Both the position numbers and the translations under genes were made by a program. From Gracilariopsis chorda (taxonomy: Eukaryota; Rhodophyta; Florideophyceae; Gracilariales; Gracilariaceae): a DNA stretch of 64,000 nucleotides. The DNA lies in assembly GCA_003194525.1 (NCBI GenBank), contig NBIV01000332.1, positions 1-64,000 on the forward strand. The letters are read 5' to 3'. Below, one piece after another: positions 18,917 through 30,072 of the stretch (its first letter is position 1; the number at the start of each line of letters is the position of its first letter). Below the pieces are notes generated by a model that saw nothing but the letters and a program-made list of their open reading frames with translations, was not told the DNA's origin and ran no database searches.

Positions 18917-21593
18917 CTCCCCTTTTTCAGAGAGCGAGTTCAGAACGAGCTGCTTCAGCCAGCTGAAGCGGAATGTTCTTACGCTGAAGTAAACGCTTTA
19001 GCATGGTCGGAACGTCTTTGTAGATGCAGTTCAGTGGGTCCAAAGTGTCTTCAAATGCACTAAGTCCCTTCCAACTTACTAACTCTTTTAGTCCTTCGGT
19101 TGTTTCGACCAGTTTCATTAAGCACGCAACGGGCATGCCAGTTTTTGGATAAAATGACGTAAGGAAGAATAGCCTTAGCTTCCATCGAGCTGCCATGGTA
19201 GTACTGGACACGAGAGGCGTGAATATCTTCAGTGAGTCCGTTTCGCAGAACTTCAACCTGAAACACGTAGTCGGAGAGGGCTTTGAGCACTCGCCGTGGT
19301 CCACGCCTACGCAGAGTAAGCTTTTGGCCAGCGTAGGATTCGTCGCAAGCGACAAGAACAAAATAGCTTTCAGTGAAATTGGCCAGTTTTCCTTGCGAAG
19401 CTTTCTGTCGTGATGCCGCTCTGTTCTTCAGTAGGGTTTTCAGTATCAGAAGGTGAAGTTCTGCGCACGGTTTCTGCAGCGCATCGACGTTCATTGCCCG
19501 TTTGCGAGTCACATCACTGACGTTGACTGTCTTCTGTGTACTTGAGCGCAAAAAGGAGTAGATCAGTGGAGTAGGCTTCATACCCAGAAATGCGGTTAGC
19601 GAAGGGATTTTGTTACGATGTGGTGATGGAGTGCTATTGAGGATGCTCTGGATTACTGCCAGCAATTCGGTTCATTCCTTGAAATCTATCTGAAGCTCTG
19701 AGGTAATTGCAAGGAATGCGCGTAGTAGCTCCCTTCCCAAACAATCTACAGCGTCATTGCTCTACGGAGTGTACGGGAGGGTGAAGTGATGCGGTACGTG
19801 CAAAGATTTGCAGAGCAGCCTGATAGTGTCGTTACGAAAATGAGTAGGGCCTTCAGACATGAGACCATGTGGGACAGCAAAGGCGGCGCACCAATCGACA
19901 ATGGCTTGTGCTGCACTCTCCGCAGCAGTGTTCGGGAAAGCGAAAAACCACTTCTAGTCTGAATGGTTGTCGCGCAAAATCAGTATGTACTTCTCACCAC
20001 TTCGACTTGTGACAATCTCAATGAAATAGAACTGCAGAAGGTCGTTGGTGCCTGTTACATGTACTGCGGGTGCAAAACATCGCGGAAATTTTTCTCCAGC
20101 TGTGGTAGAGATGCAGTTGATACACGTCTTAACGAATGCGTGGATGTCTTTTTTCTGCGTGTTCAATACGAACTACTTCTTGAGAGTGTTGAAAGTGGTG
20201 AGTCGGTCTCTATGTCTAGCAGGCACAGTGTGAGTGCTGAGCAGAGGCGAAGCTGGAGAATCTCGAAAGTGCTCGGGATCCATACTGCACCTTCCCTGAA
20301 CTTTCAAAGTCCTTCTTATTTGTGCAGACCTTGCAGGCGACAGTGCTTATTCGCAGACTGCTCGGATCGAATTTCTTCGGGCTTCAGCCAAACAAAGTCA
20401 CCACCACAGCTTGATGGCAGAGCCGGGACCTTAACCAGACGTCGAAATGTCGGTGGTGTGGCCCAGCGTGTGAGCAGGTCTGCCCATACGTTTTCAGTGC
20501 CCTTATTGGGGAAGCAGATGTAGCTATACGCGCTTAGGTTCACTGCCCAGCCAGGTACATTCCAAACCGAAGGCTGATTGAGGTCATGAATTATTAAAAG
20601 CGGGTCAAAAATAAAGATGAGATTGTTCTGGTTAGTGTAGACGTCAAAACCAGAGGAAGTAGCAACGAGCCAAAGCATTCTTCCCAGCGTGGACAAAATA
20701 GCAAAAGCCTCTTTTTCTAAGAGAGACCAGCCGTGCTGCGTTGAGTAGAACAGCCCGAAGCAAAATGAAAGAGGACTGTGTTTCTGTTCTGCGTGTGGCC
20801 TGGTAAGATCGGACGAAGGAACTTGCGTTATTACCACAGACCAAATGGTCTCCGAGCCGTCAGTGTACACAACCAGCCTCTCGTGTTCATTTCTGTGGGA
20901 GAGGGTGACACTATTGGCCAGTGCGTTCTTGCAGTTTTAAAATGATTTTGATTCCTGTCTCATCCACATCCAACCTTGAGCAGCGATATACACATTTGAC
21001 ACTGCATTTTTTGTTCGTTTACCGGCCTTAATGTACACCTATTCTAAGAATTGATGAAGAGGAATGGTGATGTTGGAGAAGTTTGGAGTGCTCATCTTGA
21101 CCCACTGCAGTGCACAAAAGGATGTTTGAAGGTGCGCGCCATTGCTCAGTACCTCTATTTGCAGTAAAACTTCAAACTGGCGCGGGTCATACCTCAGTCC
21201 AGCCACTGAAATGATTCTTCCTCACCATCTAATAGACTTAGCGAAGAGAATGCATTTTTTCCGGTGTAAACGAATGGAGTGCTCACGAAACACTTGAAAA
21301 AGCTTCTGACTGCAGTACAAGAGTTCTTCAACGATGTTAGTCCGGTGCAAGATGTCACCAACCCTGTACAGGAGGATGTTTAGCATCTCATTCGAGAATA
21401 TCTCGGCGGCAACTGACTGCAGGTGCATGGTGGCATTGGTCGTGACATGCAGTATTCGGGTTGGTGAAAATATTCCGTTGGGCCTAATGAACAACTGAAG
21501 CACTTTAGACGCTTGGTCGAACGGGAACTGCCAATAGCCGTGGGAAAGATCGAAGCTGGCGAAGAATTTGGACCCAGTGAGCTTCAAAAGCTC

Positions 21594-22131
21594 GTCGGTG
21601 TTCTAGTTATGCTAGTTTGGCATTCAAAAGGCAAAGAATTAAAATGAACGAATAATGACTCTTCAAACCCAATTTTGAATGAATCAAATTTAGTCAAAAT
21701 AATTCCATACATAGCACAGAGCTAGTTTGCTTAGGACAAAAGACTAGCAGAATACTACACATTTCTCAGTTTCTTTGGAGGTAAAAATAGTGCCAGACTC
21801 CACTAATACCTACCCTCTCAGGTGCACGTGGAATCCAAATCCTACTGGTCCTGAGCGAGTGCCCCTTCAAATAGCAAAATAGAACAGATAGAATAGATAG
21901 AATAGATACATAGCGTTTACATAACCAAATAGCTTTGGCTTTCTATCACCTGTTGCTCGACCTGCTCCCTGCATCGCATGCCCTACCCCACGCCCTACGA
22001 AAAGACGCTCTGCATCACGTGCACCACCTCATCTACGTGCGCCGTAATATTACGCTCCCCGATTTCCCACTCCGCCACCACCCCCCTTCTCTGTTTCCAA
22101 GCATCCCGTTCTCCGTTCTCCTTCCCCCGTC
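21594..22131. repeat. Left terminal and subterminal region of copy B with transposase leader
   Basis: The tip matches copy A's right end over 26 bp apart from one 6-bp block, and similarity continues inwards (a shared stretch ending in TTTTGAATGAATCAA). CTAG-centred motifs occur four times before 21760. A short AGATAGAATAGATAGAATAGA run at about 21885-21908 is a simple repeat. From about 21945 the sequence aligns with the leader of copy A's transposase gene. Confidence 0.75.
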
Positions 22132-23379
22132 ATGATACCCTGTTGCCATCCCCGTTGCAACTTCTATGGCAGCACCGCGTTCTCTCTCCAGAGTCACCAA
22201 CGCAGGTGCCCTTATCGACTCACCCCCTACAAACCCCCTTCCTCCTACGCCAACGCTCCCGTCCAGTTCCCTCCAAGGACCAAGCGACGAAAATCCGTTC
22301 CAAACCTCTCCACCATTCCTCCTCTCACTCCCTCACACCGCCCCTCCGGCAACGTCCCCCTCCCCGAAGATGAACCCTATCACATCCAACAGGCCTCCTT
22401 TTCCCTCCAAACACAAGACGCACATCACATGGCAAGTCACGCCCTCTTTTCAGTCTCCTCGACAAACCCACCTCCCCATACCTCGTCCCAATCCCCCTCT
22501 TGTCTCCTCAACAACCCCCATCTCGGACAACTCGTCCTGTGCATCTCCTCCATCGCTTCCTCCTTTAGCACAAGCCAAGCCGACGAACTCATCTCCCTTC
22601 TCAACTACCCGGACTTCTCCAAGTCAGCCTTCCTGAAATCCATCTCCTTCGCAAAGCAGTGCCTCGCACTCCAAGAACAACTCGTCAAGGGACGTATCAA
22701 CTCCACCAGTTTTCTCCCTCTCACAATCTCCGACGAGCACAACTCCTTCTCTGCAACTCTCTTCCAAAAAGGCGCCATAGACGTCCTGAAGCAACAACTC
22801 GCTCTCGCACACTTCAACAACATCTTCTTACAACGCGTGTCCCAATCTTCACCTTACTCTTCTTTAACCCCCGCCTTCGCGCATCCTATGGCCACAGCCT
22901 TCGGAAACAAAGTTTTTCCTGTCTTTAAACAGGCCATCACGCAGTACCACATCAATGATATCGTCTGGCACACCCCCGAAACAAGCGGTATGGAATCATT
23001 CGTCGGTCTCGTCCAGTTATACTCCGATACGTCTGTAACCTCACTCAAAGGCTCCTCCATCACCTCCTACCCCCTTCAGATCAACCTTTTCATCCTCTCC
23101 GACGCATTCCACAAAAATTGTGTCTCCCAAAACCTCACCCTACTCGGATACCTCCCAACTTTCCTCTCCTTCTCTTCCTCCCCCGGCGACGCATACTCCA
23201 TCCCACATTCTTCCTCCAACATCCCACGCAAAATAAGAATGGCCCTCAATCAGCCCGCCATCTCCACAATCTTCCGTTTCGAAGGTATCCACAGCGCTAA
23301 CTTCGCTCCTCTACTCCCATTCCTAGCTATAAAAAGCGGTTTACCGTCATTGCAACCTTCATTCTCCAATTCTTCATGA
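22132..23379 (+). pseudogene. Plavaka/KDZ-like transposase, N-terminal half only
   Basis: The ATG at 22132 begins MIPCCHPRCNF, with the same CCHC finger as copy A's protein. The frame follows A's protein through the QLYSDTSVTS block (first acidic residue of the fold) and GYLP to about residue 383 (23280). There homology stops: the ADIPE and CPRC catalytic blocks are missing. The last 30 residues are unrelated and end next to sequence matching A's overlap with the coiled-coil gene. An internal deletion of about 1.2-1.3 kb relative to copy A explains this. The remaining protein could still bind ends through its finger but lacks most of the catalytic site. Confidence 0.85.
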
Positions 23380-25605
23380 TGTAGTTCTCTCACCCTCTCC
23401 CACGCCACCCCAATTATTTTCTCCACTGCAAGCCGAAGATAATCCCCTTACAACTAGAAAATAACAACTGCCTTCTTCCTCCACGCCCCATATCTTTCTC
23501 CATTGCTGTCAAAACAAATCCGATCCAGGCATCCAAACGAGCCAAATGCATCACTGTTCCATCAATTTATTCCATTTTTCCCTCCCTTTCCGTCTCCACC
23601 TCATATCCAATGAATTCTTCCAACACTTCCACCGCAGCCCCGTTCTTGAAGCACATTTACTCCTCACTAAACTCCCTCAGCCGACCAGCAACCTGAAATC
23701 CAGAATACGTAAGACCCGCGATTGTTCTCATCCTCCAGGAACATAAACTACCGCTCTTCGCCTCCCCATACCCCTTGAACGTCGTCTTTGCTTCCTCTAA
23801 CTGCTTCTTCAACTCAATGTCTAGCCCCGTCCCCTCTCGCGGTCTCACACGTCTGGCAAGCAAGTCATATCCAAGCCACGAAAGCATTTTGTCCGGTGCC
23901 GCACGCTTCCGAATCCCAATCACATCAATCAAATTCTGCTTCATACGTTGCCTCAAACACCTGTCCGCAACAACCTCACGCACGCATTGATCCTTCCTAC
24001 CCGCTTCACGAATCGACTGCCATCTCTCCCCCTCAATCTCAACGCCAACCTAGTACTTCAATTGGTCATTACTTCCTCCTCGCGACGAAGGCGTGTACGA
24101 CTTCATCTCAGACGCGATCTCAAATGGATATCGAGGGACAATTTCCTCTCCTCTGATGACAAACACACTCCACTATCTTCCCTTCCCCAATACTTTGCAT
24201 CGATTCTTCCAGTTTCTTTCCACACCCTCCGAAGTAAAACAAAACTCCGATACCTCCACCTTCGCATAGTACAAAAACCTATCATATAATACCCTGGCAA
24301 ACCCGTAAAAACTCTCTTGCACATCAATGACATACTTTCTACGCCCTCTCAAGCCATTTTCACATTCAGATCCATTTCTCTGCCCTCTTCCCACCTTCAT
24401 CCATTCCCGTAAGCTATCTATCAATATATTCTTCTTGCTCATCTCTTCTCTCATCCTCTTCAGTTCCTCTTGCGTCAGCTTCAGCGACATGTTTAGGCTG
24501 CAGTGGTCCCCTTTGATTTGTCCGAGTTCTGCCTTCAAGATATTGACCCTCTCAACTAACGAAGATCAAGAAATCACACCGATGTCGTCATTTCCTGCAT
24601 CTCCCAAAACATTTACAGGCAGGCTTCGCTCGTCAGCAGGTTCACTTGGCGACCGATGAACAATTCATTTTCTCTCTCGCATCCCTTCCAGAGTCTGCGG
24701 CGTTCTGCTTCCTCTATCACTTTCCACGTTTTCAGCCATTTGCACCTTTCGCGTCTGCAGGAGTGCAAGAGTGTGCTTATACGGTCTCCGCTTTTCGATG
24801 CTTCCTGTATTCCATCCGTCGCTCTGACCACTTCTTCCACTTCTCACGTTTCCTTTAAATTAGAGCGGCGTCTCACTCCTTCGTTTATCATATCTCTCGT
24901 CTATCTCTCCTTCACAGTGTGATCCTCTTCGTCCCCATCACTGTCTTACAAAGAGACATTTACCTCTCCTACATCTCGGTTTCCACTTTGGGGCCCACCT
25001 CTCTTCAGCGCACCTGCCTCTTCTATTTGTTTCCTTCCAGGCATATCTTCATCCTTATTTCGGTCTTTGAGCGGCGCATTTCCTTTCAACCCTCCTTGAT
25101 CTGTCACCTTTTCCGTTCTCCGAACAACCACCTCTTTTTTACCCTCTACTGTACCACCCGACCCAGGCATAGATCGCTGTCCCCGAACTGAATCTCTCCC
25201 GCCTGCTATATGCACATGGGCATCAGCCTTCAAATTCTCACTCGTCGTGCGCTCACTCGTCATGCGCTCGGATCCGACGTTCTTTGCCCCACCCCTTCAC
25301 CCTCTCTTCGAAGCACCTTCTCCTGACCTCCTCTCCAATAATCCGCTCCTGGGAACACATTATTTCGCTTTCGTTCCACTCGCGGTTCGCTCCTCAATAG
25401 CCTTTCGCCGCGTCTTAACCGCACTCGCCGCACTACCCCTTACTGGGCCTCGCTTTTTTCCCTTCGGCGCGATTCTTGGAGTCGAAACTCTTGCGCAATT
25501 GGCTGGTGACGCTCTGGGTTGGCGCATGCCCTGTGTTTTCCGGGAAAATCTCGCCACCCGATGCGCACAAGAATCTTTGCTTTTTGTGAAATCTTGAAAA
25601 TACAA
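23365..25605 (-). pseudogene. Coiled-coil protein homologue of copy A 8525-10633, broken
   Basis: Pieces matching A's protein in order run from the N-terminal KGKKRGPVRG and KTRRKAIEER segment (about 25450-25500) through the coiled coil (MKAELGQIKGDH...LTQEELKRMREEM, 24370-24538) to the C-terminal domain (VADRCLRQRMKQNLIDVIG, near 23930). They lie in several frames, implying at least five frame changes or stops. The best-preserved stretch is the coiled coil and what follows it (24173-24538). Function is unknown, as for A's copy. The gene's 3' end abuts the truncated transposase. Confidence 0.75.
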
Positions 25606-25770
25606 TCCTCGGTGGTACCGAAAATCGACGTTTCTGTGTCACATCTATATCACTTTGTATCTTCTATCCCTACTGAAAAGTAATATTGTCCTAAGTTAGG
25701 ACCAGACATCCGTTCACATAATAAACGACATTCTTTAGCCAAGCTGTGGAGAAAGGTTTATAACTACAAA

Positions 25771-28700
25771 CTAATCAATGACTGTCGTTCCATCCTCCAC
25801 ATTCAAATGTTTTTGCCAGTCATAAACAACACCGTATCGGGCGAAGAGTTTCTCTCCTCACTCTATGTCAGCTGTCGCCTCCATCTTAATAATTTTGTAG
25901 TCCGTTATTCCCCCTGGTGTTCGTCCCACTCCCGGTGTCCGTTTCATTCGCACATTAGCCTCCCTTTTTTTCACGAGGCCATCCACCATGGCATCTAACT
26001 GTCTATCCCCTTCGACGTACTTTGGATCGTTGATATACCCTGCAATACAAAAAGGGGAAGGAACCACCCATAAAATGGGGTTTGATTGTTTTCCATGCCA
26101 ATTCGTCAGCTGTTTTTGATTTGAAAGTGAGTGGAACTGTTGACCGTAGACTTCTATCTCCACCGCATACTTCCGGAAGCGATCCTTCGTCACACCCATG
26201 ACTCCCTCCCCGTAGGTCTTGTGCACTTTTTTCCGATTCGAAAGGTCATGATAAACCAAAGTCCCGTAGAAATAGCCCACTACCTCGCCTGCAGCAATTT
26301 GGCGAGTTGCAAACAATCCAACACCAGCCTTTTCGTGACGAATAGTAGACTTGCCCACTCGCAACCCATATTGTACAGTCTCCATTGCCAATAGCTTCAT
26401 GTCCTCCAGATTCATTCTTCCTTGCAGCTCCCTCGGCCATCCATCCATAGCTTTCTTCCTTCCCAACTTTCTTAGAATTTCACTTTGCCAAAAAGTGGAG
26501 AGAAAGTCGACAAGGTGTGGGGGAAGAATTTGGTACGGTGGAAATCCGTCGAAAGCCCTCCATAACACGGTGTGCCTGCTTCTTCCCATTGGGAATGCAG
26601 AGGAAACACAATGGGCCATCTTTCGAAGCTCCTGGCTCTTCTCAATATCCGTTTGTCCTTCCCGTACTATGGAAGCGAAGCGAACAATAGCGGCATGCCT
26701 GGCGTGTTCAAAGCAAGCTTTGTCCGGTTTACACCCCACAAACTTCCGATGCTTGAGCAGTTCCATGCACGCCATCGCTGTCGAGAACGTTCTGGCAAAC
26801 ATATCGACCACGAGGTCTCTTGGCTGATTGAACCTGCAATTCAGCTCTTTCAACAGTGCCCTACACTTCTGTTCCGGTCGCACCCTCTTCCTCGTATACT
26901 TCCCATCTGGGTTTTTCACAGACCACATAAGCATCTCACCATTTGACATCGGCGGCACCTGATTCATGATTGCATGATACGCTGGGTATCGTGAAGCAAC
27001 ATAATTGAAGTTCTCATAGTTGACCATCCAGTGCTGTTGTGCATAAGAAACTCCAGAACGAACAGCATGTACAGCGTATTCTGTCGTCCGGTGCAACCGG
27101 CAGCTCCTTCTCCCAACGTTACCCGTCGTATTACCTAAAGACCATACGAAATGGAGGGGCTGTTCGTCGACGACAAAGGAGTAACGCATCGTATCAGAGT
27201 CATCCATGTAGGTAACTTTCCGTAGCACACCCCGCCACAATGGTACTTGATCCCATGAGCAGAACTGTATAATATGTCCACCAGGATGTAGAAGCTTTGA
27301 CGAACTCCTCGCTGACCTGCTCATGCCCTTCTCTGTCAGAATATCGTGTTCGCTGTTCTCCAAACGACGCTCAAAACGAGTCCCATACGGCGGATTGGAA
27401 AGCAGGAACTGTACCCTTTCTTCAATAGATACCTCAATTTCGCCAGACTTGTTGTCGTCAACTTCGATGAGATTTTCGAACTTGCAGTTGTGGAGACGAG
27501 AGTTGCGGGACATCTCCTTCTGAATATACTTGTAAGCTACCACATCATCCAAAGTCGTAGGGTACGGTGGTGCACGAATCCCCGTGCCTTGAACATCATA
27601 CGATAAGTTCTGCGACAAAGCTGTTGTCTGCAGTCCTTCAGTGGCCTTTGGTGCAGTACCACGTTCCGCAGTACCACGTTCCGCATCCTCTACCATCTCT
27701 ATCTCTTCCACTTCTTCCAACGCACCCTGATCACCACTTTTCACACGTTCAGCACGTTCGTTCTCACCACCAGCCGTACCAGTTTTTACCGGCTCCATAA
27801 TGATCTCAACGTCTTCTGCGGGCTTTGGTTTCACAGCTTGATGTACTTTGACATTGCTTCCGTGCAATGCAATGAGCTTCAGAGGCTTTATGGCCTCTTG
27901 AACCGTAGTGACCAGAGATTCACTAAAGTTCTCAAACCGCAGAGGGAAAAGTCTCGGTCTCGTGATGATGAACCTTTTGAGGGCATCTTATTTGTTGGGA
28001 GCAAAGATGTCGAACAGTTTCTCTTGTACCATCACATTAGAAATGTCACCAAGGTATTCTTTGGCACAAAGGCGAAGCACTGTATCTACTGGGTCCGGCA
28101 GATTCCATGCACATTTGGTAACGTTTTCTTTTAAGGTGGTGACGTTCTTCTCCTCCACAAACTGTTTGGAACAATCTTTGTGTTGGAAGCCCATGGAGCG
28201 TTGTGCGATATCGGTGAAAACTACACTGATATAGTCGAGTCGAATGTAAGGCAAGATCATAACCTCAACGTTGGGAAACCCGAGGTCTTGGGCGAAACAG
28301 TCCCAAGCCCTGGTCACCAGCTGCACCCCATACCCGACTCTCTGACTCTGGGTCTTGTCCGACAAACTCACTTTCGAGCACTTCTTGGCTGCCATGCCCC
28401 TTTTCCTCTTCCTACCACTTCCTTTCTTATCCACCGCATTCTGTTGCACCAGAGACAACCCAAGGACCATTTCAAAGTCGGTGCAAGGATCCGTGTGGGA
28501 AGCGGAAGATTTCTTGGTTGCTCTCAGAACACGGGACATGCAAAAGACAGATAGCAACACGTTACGGGGAATTACTTTAAGCCCTTCCATTTTACAATAA
28601 CCTCCCAAAAGTCCCTTACATGCCTGTCTTCTTCACGGTCCTTTACGTCCACCACTCTTGCCATAAGATACAGTTGACGTGGAGGGTCTCTGAGAGACAT

Positions 28701-28919
28701 GTTACGGAGCTCGGTGTCCGAATACGAGATGTAATCCGGTCCGATGAGAGTGAGAAACATTTTCTTGGCAGAGTCATGAACGTTGCGACTTTGTACCGCG
28801 AACTCCACAAAGTCGGTGTGCTTCAAACTTCTCGGCTCATCCACATTTTGCCTCGGCGCTGCGTAGTCATCACGAACTGCAAGATAAGCATCAATCGGCT
28901 CTTCTCCGGTTCCGTGCAT
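25771..28919 (-). pseudogene. DNA methyltransferase-SET fusion homologue, broken at three places
   Basis: It matches copy A's 1060-residue protein from MHGTGE (28917-28919) to the shared final VID and stop (25771-25773). A frame change lies near 28590, a TAA at 27988-27990 (A has Trp), and a TGA at 25858-25860 in the last SET strand (A has Glu) before the catalytic-type Tyr. A 669-residue stretch in between remains open and covers the methyltransferase and nearly all of the SET domain. The catalytic motif reads SNPPYGTR, not SDPPYGTR. The SAM loop reads DMFARTFST, with Arg replacing a Gly, which would probably impair cofactor binding. An enzymatically dead relic is the simplest reading. Confidence 0.85.
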
Positions 28920-28964
28920 CTTGAATGGACCCGTTTCCTTCGGATTACGGGTCTCTTCGTTTTG

Positions 28965-29112
28965 GGTCGAGGACCGTGGTGCGAGGTGTCATGGTGCTCC
29001 ATCGCGAACACTATGGAGCGCCAGGCATGAATTTTAATTAAATTTTCGCGTCCTGGCGCTCCATCGTGTTCGCGATGGAGCACCACGACACTTCGGACCA
29101 TGGTCCTCGACC
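28965..29112. repeat. Near-perfect 148-bp palindrome in the divergent region of copy B
   Basis: The arms start GGTCGAGGACCGTGGTGCGA and end with the complement closing in TCGACC. The centre is itself palindromic (GAGCGCCAGG...CCTGGCGCTC around an AT-rich loop). The arm core resembles the 37-bp arm at 4485-4757 of copy A. A second, expanded version lies at 29452-29785. Confidence 0.9.
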
Positions 29113-29451
29113 AAAAAATTATCAAATCCTTTTTGCAATGCATGTAATTGGGAGGGGAATTGCAGGGATGCTACGTTGACGACAATGGATGTCATGAAAC
29201 GTCTTGAAAACGGTATATAATGCTTACGTCCATTTCTATGGAACCAAGCAGGCGTGATCACCGGAGCTTCAAAAGAAAGGGGTAACACTGTTGGAGATGA
29301 CCACTCCGGTGCTTTGTTTAACAAGAAAAAGTTGTTCTTCGGGTTCAATAGAAGTTTTCAATCGCCCAAACCGACGCAACGAATGCGGTTGCGAAGAATG
29401 CGCAAGACGCTTTTGACTTGGTTGCCACAGATTATGTTTCTCTTCGTTTTT

Positions 29452-29785
29452 GGTCGAGGTCCGTGGTCCGAGGTGTCATGGTGCTCCATCGCCATTACAA
29501 TGGAGCGCCAGGCATGAATTTTAACTAAAATTTCGCGTCCTGGGGCTCCATCGTAATCACGATGGAGCGCCAGGCATGAATTTTAATTAAAATTTCGCGT
29601 CCTGGCGCTCCATCGTAATCGCGATGGAGCACCAGGCATGAATTTTCATTAAAATTTCGGGTCCTGGCGCTCCATCGCGAACACGATGGAGCGCCAGGCA
29701 TGAATTTTTATTAAAACTTCGCGTCCTGGCGCTCCATCGTAATCGCGATGGAACACCACGACACCCCGGACCACGGACCTCGACC
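29452..29785. repeat. Palindrome array: four tandem units of about 61 bp between inverted arms
   Basis: The outer arms (from GGTCGAGGTCCGTGGTCCGA and its inverse ending 29785) enclose four units of about 61-62 bp, beginning near 29505, 29567, 29628 and 29690. Each unit contains a short palindrome (GGCGCTCCATCG...CGATGGAGCGCC) and an AT-rich spacer (AATTTTNATTAAAATTTCG). Confidence 0.9.
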
Positions 29786-30072
29786 AAAAAATTAACAAAT
29801 TCCTTTGCAAGGCAAGTAATTGGGAGGGGAATTGCAGGGATGCTACGTTGACGACAGTGGATGTCATGAAAACGATATATAGTGCTTACGTGCATCTCTT
29901 TTGAACCAAGCATACGTGATCACGGGAGCATTCGACGTCAGCCGATGCCAAGAAAACGCAAGCGCGACCTTTGAAGTACTCAGCCCTAGATTCCACTGGG
30001 AATAAGATAAACGCGCCATCACGGAACCGGACTCCGAGGAAGCCTGTTTCGCCAAAGAGACGTGTTATCGAC

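Larger units (their letters stand above)
28951..29931. promoter_or_regulatory. Tandemly duplicated divergent promoter of copy B
   Basis: The block 28951-29275 is repeated, diverged, at 29437-29931. Each block is a palindrome followed by GGGAGGGGAATTGCAGGGAT, a TATA-like box (TATATAA at 29214-29220; TATATAG at 29876-29882) and a shared downstream TGCTTACGT. The second box lies about 190 bp before the ParB-like ATG at 30073, a plausible promoter for that gene. Copy A's shorter region shows no such duplication. Between the blocks (29290-29436) no feature is seen. Confidence 0.6.

Noticed and set aside
29505-29750. Regular 61-bp repeats as a CRISPR array
   Set aside because: Units are contiguous and palindromic without unique spacers, and the context is a eukaryotic transposon promoter.
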